Source of the DNA: Abelmoschus esculentus
Lineage: Eukaryota > Streptophyta > Magnoliopsida > Malvales > Malvaceae
Reading direction: 5' to 3'
Assembly: GCA_035048815.1 (NCBI GenBank)
Contig: JAUCBN010000021.1
Span: 1,619,501 to 1,683,500 of the forward strand
Length of the DNA: 64,000 nucleotides
Within the stretch, counting starts at the first letter, position 1. Every line of letters starts with the position of its first letter. The notes under the pieces are model-generated. The model searched no databases. It had not been told where the DNA came from and saw nothing but the letters and a program-made list of their open reading frames with translations. The translations under genes were made by a program, and so were the position numbers. Positions 46,791 to 57,600 of this stretch are shown in pieces.

Positions 46791-47290
46791 CGTGTTCATT
46801 TTATGATTATGTTCAAAATTCGTAACTTTTTTTTCCAACAATAGCATCTTCAAAGTTCATACTAGAATTCTGTCTTTTAAGAGAATAATATACCTTGTAC
46901 CATCATCTTTAATATAATATAATGTAGTAATTAAAATTAACATTTAGTATATTGGTGGACATATGATGATTTATGTTTTTTCACTCGAATAAATATCACC
47001 GAGTTGAGTTAACACTTATTCGATTAGCTTATTAAATTATAAAACTCTATTACAATAGGATTAAATTAAATAATACAACAGGATCAATTATACCAAGTCA
47101 AAGCGTTAAATCTTTTAAGATTTTAATTATAATATTGTGAATGAAATAAATTAGACTGAGAAAATTATTTTATAACGAGTCTTTGTTGTATTTTATCTAA
47201 GTTAATCAACTAATAAGCAATATACAATATTATAGATAATTCTAAAAAGTTAAAAAAAAAAAAAAAAAAAGATATTTCACATGCATTGCA

Positions 47291-47461
47291 TCAGGGACGG
47301 AGTTACTAAGAGCTGAGAAGGGCAATCGCCCCTACCCCCGAAGATTTTTTTTACTTTTATCCTTTTATTTAAATTCTTTTAAAAATTATTTTTATGAATT
47401 TGTCCCCCTACTTTTAAATATTTATGTTTTGCTCTCTTAATCTCAAATCCTGACTCTCTCC
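47291..47461. mobile_element. Mutator-type MITE, family B, copy 2
   Basis: Left end TCAGGGACGG intact, right end worn. Flanks TGCATTGCA (47282-47290) and TGCATTACA (47462-47470) are a 9-bp duplication with one mismatch. Shares GGGCAATCGCCCC..ACCCC.GAAGATTTT with copy 1. Confidence 0.75.
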
Positions 47462-47700
47462 TGCATTACATGGATGCACCAAACCATAAAATTGATTTTT
47501 TTTTAAGAAATACAAAGTAACACGGAGAAAGATGATAGTTTGTCATTGTTTGCTAGAAATAGGAGAAATAGAGCTGAGTAAAAGTTGCCTAAAATATTGG
47601 TTTGTTCATTGCTAACCCTTTTAACTAATGAATTAGAAATTAAAAACAGAATAATATAAAAATAAAATAAAAATCTAACCAAAACCCCACAAATAGGAAA

Positions 47701-47901
47701 AATTATTAGGTGAACCTTTTCACCACGTTATCCATGGTCCAAGCAATCAACATCGTTGAGCTTAACTTTTTTTCAAGTGAATCATCATCTCTTTCCTACA
47801 TGGACTTAGTGGGTGGGTAATTATTAGGTGGTTATTTAAAGATCAACGGTGCTGATTGCTTGGACCATAGATGACGTGGTGAACAGGGTTCACCTAATAA
47901 T
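47701..47901. mobile_element. Hairpin MITE, family C, copy 2
   Basis: 59-bp arms 47701-47759 and 47843-47901 are near-perfect inverted repeats (ATTATTAGGTGAACC, TTCACCACGT, ATGGTCCAAGCAATCA) around an 83-bp loop. Such DNA could give a transcript with a strong stem. It lies about 900 bp upstream of the PP2C coding region. Confidence 0.85.
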
Positions 47902-48625
47902 CTCTCCATAGATAGTCCAACTTATCCTGGTGGTTTCCAAAACTCAAAATTTGTTAATTTTTTTTCTTTGTCAAATCTCTATCCAAGTCTACATTTAAAC
48001 CATTCTTACAACCTTCCTTCCTTTCTTTCTTTCTTGCTTGCTTGTTTTGTTATGTTGTCTTAAACATTCTTAACCTTTTCATTTTTGGGTGGTCATTTGA
48101 TTCTCTTGTTTATTTAATCATTCGAACCAACAGGTCTTTCGAGTTTTTATAGACATGCTTGTGACCGAAATGATCATACGAAATTCGGCATTGTTTCATA
48201 AGGTATATGTGTAAGAAAAAAATCTATGTTGGATACATTTGTTTTTAATAATTGTTGTTTATACATGTAAAAAATATTGTCATGAAACTATTATCCTCTT
48301 CCTAAAAACCATATCTAATAAAATATGTAACGCTACTGTTTATATATCCTAAGAATTTTCTTTTTCTTTTCGATGTAGGATTAACGCTCCTTGCTTGACA
48401 AATTATATAGAATGTCATTTTCCCATGAGGTTACAGATTGATTGGTGTCCGAAAATTTCTAATTTTGTCCTAGAATTCATGTTTTTACGATATTGATGAT
48501 TGTCTGTAATTATGCAGATCAATGTTGTCTGCATTTATCAATGTGTGATTGAGTTATGAAACTTCGGTTGCAAATTCGAAATCGAGAAAAAACGGACAAG
48601 TTAGTAGTCGATAGGGCCGTCTGTA

Positions 48626-50124
48626 TTGGTGTCTGAATATGTAAGTTATGGTATCGGGATCGATAATGCGAATGGTGCCGCCTTGCTTCCGTCTTCCATG
48701 GAGGGTGAATCGTCTAGTAGTAGCAATGCTAATGGTAGGGTTGATGGATTGTTGTGGTACAAAGATGTCAGAGAACATGTTGCCAGTGAGTTTTCGATGG
48801 CGGTAGTTCAAGCAAATAATCAGTTGGAAGACACTAGCCAACTCGAATTGGGTCCCTTGAGCTTATTTGAAACAGGGCCTTATGGGACATTTTTCGGAAT
48901 TTATGACGGTCATGGAGGTTCGACGGCGGCTAGGTTTATAAATGAAAACCTTTTCAGCTACATCAAAAGTATGTCATTTTTTTACTATGCCGAATTTCGT
49001 CATAATTTGCCATTCTTTTCACTTTAATTTAGATAGAGTTTGATGTCTGATGAGTGACATCTTTGCTTGTTCCGACCGGTAGTCTCGGAAACTTCGTATT
49101 CGATAGTCGTAAGGTATAAAACACTGAATCATACACCTTGTAGGACCGATGACGTTTATAAATGAAGAGTCGGAGCAACATCTACCGTTTTTTTATAGCT
49201 AATGTCATGTTTACTGACTCGACGATTATTCTTGTGCAGAGTTTATGACCGATAATAACGGAATGTCGGCGGACGTAATCAGTAAAGCATTTTTAGCAAC
49301 CGAGGATGATTTTCTTGCTCTTGTCCGGAAGCAGTGGCTACACGACCCGGAAATGGCTTCCGTCGGTTCATGTTGTTTGGTAGGAATAATTTGTAGTGGA
49401 CTACTATACATTGCAAATGCAGGCGATTCACGAGTGGTATTAGGGAGATCGGACAACGAATTTAAGGAGGTCAAGGCGGTTCAGTTCTCGTCCGAGCACA
49501 ATACAAGTATCGAATCCGTTCGGGAAGAGTTGCGATCGCCGCATCCCAATGATCCGCAGATTGTGGTCCTCAAGCACACGGTATGGCGTGTGAAGGGTAT
49601 CATACAGGTAGTTCATTGTGATTGTGACATGTTTCTATATATCTGTTGATAGTTTGCTGTTTTCGACATGAAAAAACTTGTATCCGACATCTTCGTCCTA
49701 GTCCGACAATCGTGTCCTAGTTCGAATGACGTATGTTCCGACGTACTTATAGTTTGTTAAGCAAAGTTTATTATGTGACAGATTTCTAGATCCATTGGTG
49801 ATGCTTATCTAAAGAATGCAGAGTTCAACAGAGAACCTCTGTTGCCGAAGTTTAGAGTTCCCGAATCGTTCGGTAAACCGATCCTTAGAGCCGATCCAAC
49901 GATATTAGTACACGAAATCAACCCAGAAGATCATTTTCTAATATTTGCATCGGATGGGCTATGGGAACACCTTAGTAATCAAGAGGCCGTCGACATCGTC
50001 AACACCTATCTGCGTACCGTAAGACTTCTTTGTGCCGATTTTATTCTTCATTTTTTCTAAAGCGTTCGTGTTTGACATTTGTGTCCGATGCATGTAACAG
50101 GGTATTGCTAGGAAGCTAGTGTAA
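48626..50124 (+). pseudogene. PP2C protein phosphatase, clade D type, truncated
   Basis: Exons: 48626 (or 48698)-48968, 49240-49607, 49782-50018, 50101-50124. Family motifs in order: GLLWYKD, EFSMAVVQANN, IYDGHGG, ASVGSCCLVGI, NAGDSRVVLG, WRVKGIIQ/ISRSIGDAYLK, FASDGLWEHLSNQEAVDIV. Clade D phosphatases dephosphorylate plasma-membrane H+-ATPase and are inhibited by SAUR proteins (family knowledge). Two defects: the expected MVS start reads TTG GTG TCT at 48626, leaving ATG 48698 as first in-frame start; and the last exon reads GIARKLV then TAA. This loses some 85 residues, including the final HDD metal-binding segment. From 48698 the product would be 299 aa, versus about 385 in the family. It is most likely a recent pseudogene; transcription is possible since all splice sites are sound. 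Confidence 0.8.
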
Positions 50125-52491
50125 CAGGTCCTAAACCTCTATCATATGCTCCTCATTATCTCATGTTTGTATGAACACATGCCTTTCGTCTTCGCAGTTC
50201 GATGTTGTCACATATCACCGTCTATCCGAAACCGTAATTAGCTAAAGGCATGGCGATCGAATCACGGAACGGTGGCCGATACCCGCAATTTTCTTCGAAC
50301 TCTTGTTCCCTCGAATACCAGAAGAATTACTCGATTTACATATTGCATTCTCTCTGCAATGTGATGTATTATAGAAGGGAACTTGTTTCTTTTAGATGAA
50401 TCTGAAGAAATTTATTCATTTATTTATTTGTGGATTCATCGAACTTTACTCTTAAATCTATTTTAATCGTTAAAATTTTAAAACGTTCAATTTCTCGTTA
50501 ACTTTCGTTAAAAACACTAACATGACATGTTAATTTTCTTCCTTCCTCTAATTTCTTTTCTCTTGTTATGTTTTCTTACATACTCTCAATAATGCACGTA
50601 AAAAACACAATGTAAATGACTCCTCTCCTTGTTCGTATTTATTGCAACAACTCTCCTATTTAAAGAAGTATATGGGTAAAATTGAGTAAAACTCGAATTG
50701 AATCGAAAAAATAGAATAATTAGATTTGATTTGAGGTAAAAATACTCGAAATTTTATAATCTCGACTCGAAAAAATTTTAAATAAAGTTTAAGTTATAAA
50801 ATAGAAATTCGAATAACTTGAAATTTTTAGTAATTAAAGAATTTATTTTTAAGTTTGAGACGAATCTGTCAAATTTTTATGATATATACCAATATAAAAA
50901 AATATGAAGAAATATTCTCATATATGAAAAAATGTGAATATATATACATATCTGATATGATTAACATAAATCTTTTACTAAAATCAAATCATACTATAAC
51001 ATAACAAATAATTAAAATTAATTTTTTATAAGAACTCGAAAAATCGACTCGACTCGAATTTTTTCAACTCAGTTTGATTCGACTAAAAGAATTAAATAAA
51101 AATTCGAACACAAAATTAAACTCATCAACTCGAAAACTCATTTTTTTTTTACTCGACTCTATCGAATTCTCACCCACACGTATAAGGATAAAATATTAAT
51201 TTAAAACAAGAATATAGACAATTTAAATTAAATGTATTTATAGGAGTGAGAAGCATTCCATACTATCTAATGCATCATAAAGATTGTCAAATGAGGTAAA
51301 ACCTTCAAAATATCATTCAAGGTGTGAACTTCAAAAATAACATTTTCCCACAACTAAAAATTTAAACATTACGTGATAATGAATTATCTTGCCTCAATGA
51401 TTAAGAAAATGATTGTTGTTTTTAAAGATCACGAATTCGAATATCAATAATATCAATACAGTAATTGAACAATCAATGTTTAACGGTTGATAGTATACTC
51501 TATAATAGATATTACTATAACAACTATAACTGATTCAAAAAAATTACGCGATAAAAAAAATTACGTAATATTACTGTAATGATCAATTATTTGATCATTA
51601 TAAATTTTAAGGAAATAACACTTGCAATTGTATTTTAATTCCTCATGGAGATTTTCTGTTAATATTGTAGTAAAAAATAATTCTCAATATAATGATAATA
51701 GAATATTATTTTTTATAATATTGTATTTTTTACAGTATCAATAAAGTTAGTAACACCTAGTTCCGACTTTAAATAAAAAATTTTCAGAAATGCCCTTAAA
51801 ATCGGGTATAGAAGAATCCGACTTTAAATCATTCTTAATGTTACAACAGAGATATTTTAAGAAAAATACTATTTAAAGTCGGATTCAGTTACTATTTAAA
51901 ATCAGATTCAACTGAATCCGACTTTACATATTATCATATATTAAAAATGAAAGTCGTTTGTACTATATATTAAAAATATATATAATATTTAAGTTAAAAC
52001 TTCATTCTTTATTTTCTCGAACTTTTTCTTTACGTAATAAAAGAGATAGAGATAATGTTAAAAAAATGCTTGCATAAAACCAAAACCCAGCAGTCTCATG
52101 CCTGTTGGCTTGACTTCCAAATCTTCGATATCTCTAAGCATTGTATTTGTTTTTTCACTTTCTATCTTTTATGTTCAAACACAATAATGTTAATGTTAGA
52201 TTTATTTTGATTTTGATATAATTTAAATTTAATTTTTAAAATTAATTTGTATAAATTTATAAAAGAAATTTCTCAAAATAAATTTGTGAAAAATCCGATT
52301 TAAATTTGTTAAAATTATTCATAAAATACTTAATTTTGTAACTATATCGAATATATTTTTAAAAGTCAACTATTAGTTAAAATTTGTGTTTTTAAATGAA
52401 AGTTTTGAAACTTACTCTTAAGGTTTGGAAACCTTTATGTCATATCTTACATATATATATATATATATTATATAGCATGTATATTATATAT
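50125..52491. other. AT-rich spacer
   Basis: No gene or remaining PP2C sequence is visible downstream of 50124. 50671-51176 has inverted ends (TGGGTAAAATTGAG.. and ..GAATTCTCACCCA) and shares internal sequence with about 37920-38380; it is probably another MITE family. 51814-51829 and 51871-51886 form an exact 16-bp inverted repeat (GAATCCGACTTTAAAT). Confidence 0.5.
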
Positions 52492-53325
52492 TAGGATAAA
52501 TTATTTCAGTGGCCATCTAACTAATTGAGGATACCTATTTTAATTATCGAACAATTAAACTCGTCGATCAGGTCACCCAACTTATTAAATCAACCTATTT
52601 TAGTCATTATCGTTAAAATTCTAACGAGAATGGACTGTTAGTTAAATAAAATATGTAAAATTACACATTTGATCTCTATATTTTATTTATTATTTTAATT
52701 TAATCTTATTTTAAATTAATAAATAAAATTAATCATTAAATCTGATGATAAAGTGAAAGAAGAAAATGATAAATTTGAACTCGGGATAAAAGGATGGGAC
52801 AACAAGCATCTTAATTACTGGGTTGTGGTTTCATTTATGTAATAATCTTGTAACATTATATATTTAAAACATACTCTTTGTTAGAATTTTTTAAAGAGTA
52901 TGTTTTAAATATATTGTGTTACAAGATTATTGTGTAAATGAAGTCATAATCAAGTGGTTAGGATGTTTGTTGTTTGTCTTTCAAACTTAGGTTTAAAAAC
53001 CTATAAGCTTATTTTTTTTATTTTTTTTTATTCCTTTTTTTTATCAATCGGGTGATGACACGTGTAATTATTAGATTGGATGATTAATTTTTTTATTAAT
53101 TTAAAATTAGAATTAAATTAAAATAATAAATATATTATAAGGATTAAATGTGTAATTTTACATATTTTACTTAACTGATATTCACCTTCTCGTTAGAATT
53201 TTAGCAATGGTGACCAAAATAGGTCGATTTAAAAAATTAAGTGACTTAATTGACGAATTTAATAATTCAGTGGTCAAAATAGGTATCCTTAATTAGTTGG
53301 ATGATCACTAGAGTAATTTACCCTA
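52492..53325. mobile_element. Foldback element, 834 bp
   Basis: Two arms of about 245 bp (52492-52740 and 53080-53325) are inverted repeats over their whole length: TAGG(A/G)TAAATTA, AACTAATT(G/A)AGGATACC, AAAATTCTAACGAGAA, AAAATATGTAAAATTACACA. The interior holds a second palindrome (about 52830-52960: CATTTA.GTAATAATCTTGTAAC against GTTACAAGATTATTGTGTAAATG). The whole element can fold into one long stem. No coding capacity. Confidence 0.85.
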
Positions 53326-53347
53326 TATTTTAATACTATATTATATA

Positions 53348-53596
53348 CTCACCCAAAAATAGTGTCCTTTATTGACTTTTTTGGGTCAAACTTTTTGAAC
53401 TTTGATTAATGATTATTTAAAATTTATTATTAATAAAAATATAAAAATATATATTTTAAAAACCTCTAATCGATTAATTTTCAAATATATTTTATAAAAT
53501 CTAATTATTTAAAATATTTAATATAATGATAGTCAAAACTTAAAAATTTGACTTTCAAAAAGTCAATAAAAGATATTATTTATGGGACGGAGGGAG
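53348..53596. mobile_element. Stowaway MITE, copy 2
   Basis: 249 bp with TA at both sides. Right end GGGACGGAGGGAG is the classic Stowaway terminus; the left end is worn. Same interior as 27170-27426. Confidence 0.85.
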
Positions 53597-53638
53597 TATT
53601 TATTATATGATGTTACCCTACCATATATTATTATATAC

Positions 53639-53822
53639 GATGCACTCTTTAAATAGGGTGGGCATGTGCCTACTGAACTTTTCAAAATTCATATATTTAA
53701 CCTTAATTTTCTTAATTTTTATGAATTGGTCCTTAAATTTTATAATATTTAAGCTTGCTTCCGCCCTGAAATTTCGAAATTTCATGTGCCCACCCTCAAA
53801 TGAATTTCTAGATCTGCCGCTG
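53639..53822. mobile_element. Mutator-type MITE, family A, copy 2
   Basis: 184 bp related to 341-537 (AAATAGGGTGGG.., ..GTGCCCACCCT.AAATGAATTTCT). Flanks ATTATATAC (53630-53638) and ATTATATAT (53823-53831) are a 9-bp duplication with one mismatch. The left terminus is shortened. Confidence 0.75.
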
Positions 53823-54088
53823 ATTATATATTAATATTATATATGTTATATATATTTTTCATTACTTTTGGTCTTAAAATCATATAATTTATTTTTGGTT
53901 TTAACGTTTCCCAAATAACTTAATACAAACAAACCAAAAGAAGTTTTTTCTTTAAACAATCTAATAAAACAACAAACACATAAACAAAATAGAAAATCTT
54001 TGTTTTTTTGTTTATTGTTGATTTAACTTCATTACCTAAACAATTCATTTCTAACTCTTAACAACACCCATTTCAACTCATAAAAATG

Positions 54089-54355
54089 GTAAAATTATAT
54101 TTTGGTACATGAATTTGACTTTAAGATGTAATGGGTACTTAAATTTATGGTCAATTGGGTACTTAAACTTGACCTGTTGGTTCAAATTGGTACCTGAATT
54201 TCACTTTTTGGTCCAAATTAGTACTTACAATAAATGATTTATTTGAACCGATTTGAAATTTAAAGCAAAATTTAGGTATTTATTTTGATAAAAAAAGTTT
54301 TGAGTACCAAATTGTATATTAGAGTTAAATTTAGGTACCAAAATATGTATTTACC
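54089..54355. mobile_element. TIR MITE, 267 bp
   Basis: Ends GGTAAAATTATATTTTGGTAC and GTACCAAAATATGTATTTACC, with inverted similarity reaching about 60 bp inwards. AAAAAT flanks both sides. Only about 15 bp separate it from the TATA box of the TBC gene. Confidence 0.7.
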
Positions 54356-54368
54356 AAAAATAAAACCT

Positions 54369-54375
54369 TATATAT
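54369..54375 (+). promoter_or_regulatory. TATA box of the TBC gene
   Basis: TATATAG followed after about 30 bp by a leader with CT-rich tracts (TTTTTCTCTCTCTCTC near 54460), 290 bp before the ATG. Confidence 0.5.
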
Positions 54376-54664
54376 AGAGTTTTTTTTTATTATTTCAAAG
54401 AAATTGATCGACGCAATCATTACTTCTCGTCCTTTTGCCTTTTCCTTCGTCACTCTCATTTTTTCTCTCTCTCTCTTACTCACGTTTCCCGTCATCCAAA
54501 CAGCTTATAACGGAAACTCCTTCCCTCTCTTAATTTCTCTCCTCTTTTTACGGTGGCGTAAATTCTATTAACAAATAAATCTCCGAAAAATCCTCTCGTA
54601 CCGTCACCGACATCCCTCCTAAATTTAACGAGCCAATCAAATCGATCCACATCAGCACTAACAA

Positions 54665-57600
54665 ATGAGATCCGCCGCCGGCACCGCCACCATTACAACT
54701 TCCGCCAATGGCGGAAACTCTGTTATAAGCTTCGATCACAAGAGGTACTCTGTTCTCGCCATCTGTACCTTCGATTTCTCTCTCTGTGATCCATTCTGAT
54801 TTGATTAGATCTTTCTTTTCGTCTTATCTTTATTACTGGATTTTTTTAAATGTTTTTGAATCTTATCCGTTATTCTCGATTTGGTTTTGATGATCTGAAA
54901 TGTGATATACTTTATTGAACAAATTAGAATGGATAAAATGTGAACATTTGCTGCATTCTTGCGTTAACTCTGCAATCTTTGGATGCGGATTCCCGGTAAA
55001 TTAAGCTCGATTTTGAATATTTTGACATTTTGAGTTAGATGTCAAGGTCTTATAAAACTGATCACGGTTTGGTTTCGTAAATGAGGAATGTGGTGGCTAA
55101 AAACGTTGTTGGAACCCGTGATCTTTTATTGATGAAAATGTCTTCATGGATTGTAGTTTGAAATTATGTGGTAAATGAGTGATTATGGAAATTAGAGAGA
55201 TTTACTTTTTTGACTCTACGATGTTGTCGAGTCACTAGTGTATGTAAGCAATGGTTGGAGAAGGATTACCGGTAATGCAAGCTGTATTTGGATCAAATTA
55301 CATGCCATTTCTCTTTTAGTTATATGCTTAATTCTCTATGAGTTATCTTGATTTGAATTTGGTAAGTTAGGTTAACATTACAAATAAGTTTATGCTAGTT
55401 TCGTTTAAAATGTTGTGGTAGCCGGGGATTGTTGGAGCCAATTGTTAGTAATTTGAGTTAGTTTTCTGCTTAGAATGTTGTGGAATATACACTCTTTTGT
55501 GTGTGTTTTGTTTGGAAAGACTTGTGAGTGCCAACTGTGAAGGATTTTGTGAACATTTCATTATCGACAGGGATGCTTATGGATTTGCGGTGAGACCTCA
55601 ACATGTGCAAAGGTACCGAGAATATGCTAATATCTACAAGGTAATTTTCTTGCTTGGTCTCCTGCTTTTATTCCATTTTTATTTTAAACCAACATATTTT
55701 CTCGGCTGCTGGGGAAAAGGATGATAAAATGACAAGTCATATCATCATGGTGGATATTGAATAATGTCTCTCTGAATTTAGCTAGAAATGGTTGTTAATG
55801 TGTCAAAGAGATATTATCTGAAACTAAAAAACTTAAGCAAACTGAAAATATTTCCTGTAGTACATCCCCTTTCCCCAACTCCTCTCTCTCCCACATTCTT
55901 ATGGATCTTGAATGGTAACAATATCAATAGTTCAGGTCTTTCATATAGTTTCTTTAACTAATTTCTGGGCAACTGAGTGGACATTGAAGGAAATAAGTTC
56001 ACCTAAGTTAAATTATATGTTTAGATCCGGTCTATTTCCATGACTTTAGGAAGAAGAGGAGGAAAGATCAGATAGGTGGAGTGATTTCTTGGAACGTCAA
56101 GCAGAGTCTGCTCAATTGCCAATCAATGGTATATCTTCAGAGGAAGACAAGGCCTCGCATGCTGCTGAGGATGGGAAAAATGTAGTAGAGAAGGGCGCTG
56201 AAGGAGATGATTTGTGTGAAAGGAAGTCTGGTTCTGCTAGCCTGTCTGAGAATGATGCAGAAAAAGATAAGGTGCTGTCTGTACCAGAGAAAAGAGTTCA
56301 TGAGATCCAAATATGGACAGAAATTCGATCGACGCTTCAGACCATTGAGGATATGATGAGTATTCGTGTAAAGAAGAAATACATTCTATCAAAAGATGAG
56401 CAAAAAATCAGTCGAGGAAAGCCATTAACTCCTACTGATGTTGCTAGATCCCCAAAGGGAGCATCAGAGGGGGATTCTGAAGATGAATTTTTTGATGCAG
56501 AAAGATCTGATACAGGTCAGGATTCCCCTACAAGTGGCAGTGGAAGTATCAGAACTGGTGCTGCTGATGCAGATCCTACAGAATCTTTATTTCCCTTGAA
56601 GGAAGAGTTGGAAGTTCTTGTTCGTGGTGGAGTTCCAATGGCTCTTAGGGGAGAGGTATTTTATTTGATCTTCTGTTATTCTCTCTTAATTTCCCGCACA
56701 CTCTTTTCCTTTCTCATGATCTTGGACATTTCAGCTTTGGCAAGCCTTTGTTGGTGTGAGGGCACGCAGAGTGGAGAACTATTACCAGGATCTACTAGCT
56801 AATGAAACTAACTGTGTCAACAACACTGAAAAACAGAGCTTGCAATTAGATAGTAAGGATTCAACACCAGAGACCGTATGTGATCCTGAGAAGTGGAAGG
56901 GACAGATTGAGAAGGTTGTTCCATGGGAAGCATTTTGAATTCTATATTTAGTTTCTTCAGCAGCTGGTGCTACCTTTTGTTTTGTGTTATTAATTTGAGT
57001 TTCCTAATCAATTACTGGTTCTAAAAACAGGATTTGCCCCGGACATTCCCAGGTCACCCTGCTCTGGATGATGATGGTAGAAATGCTTTGAGACGATTGC
57101 TTACAGCTTATGCTCGACATAACCCCTCTGTTGGTTACTGTCAGGTATTAGGTTATGAAATATGTTAGCTACGATCATGCTTCATATGTTTTGGTTTCAC
57201 TGGGATAAGTGCTTTTCTCATGCAGGCCATGAATTTCTTTGCTGCCTTGTTACTCCTCTTGATGCCTGAAGAAAATGCTTTCTGGTACGTTTGGAGACAA
57301 TTGAGAAATTCCTTCCAGATCCATTGTTCTTTCTATCTGTTGATATTTTTTTGGTTATTCATCTGAGCACATTTTTCTGCAAACACATGATTTCATTCCG
57401 TTTTACATGATTTACATGCTTTCTTATGTCTATTTGTTGGGATCCTTTAAGTTTTGGGGATAAGCGTGGCATTTATAGTAATATCGATATTGGCTTTGTA
57501 TTATTCTAAGTTGTGTATATATATCAGGACTTTGGTAGGCATTATTGATGACTATTTTGATGGCTATTACTCAGAGGAAATGATTGAGTCTCAGGTAATA

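Noticed and set aside
54548..54739. 63-codon minus-strand Gly-rich frame at the TBC gene start
   Set aside because: Complement of the 5'-UTR and first coding exon; no independent support.
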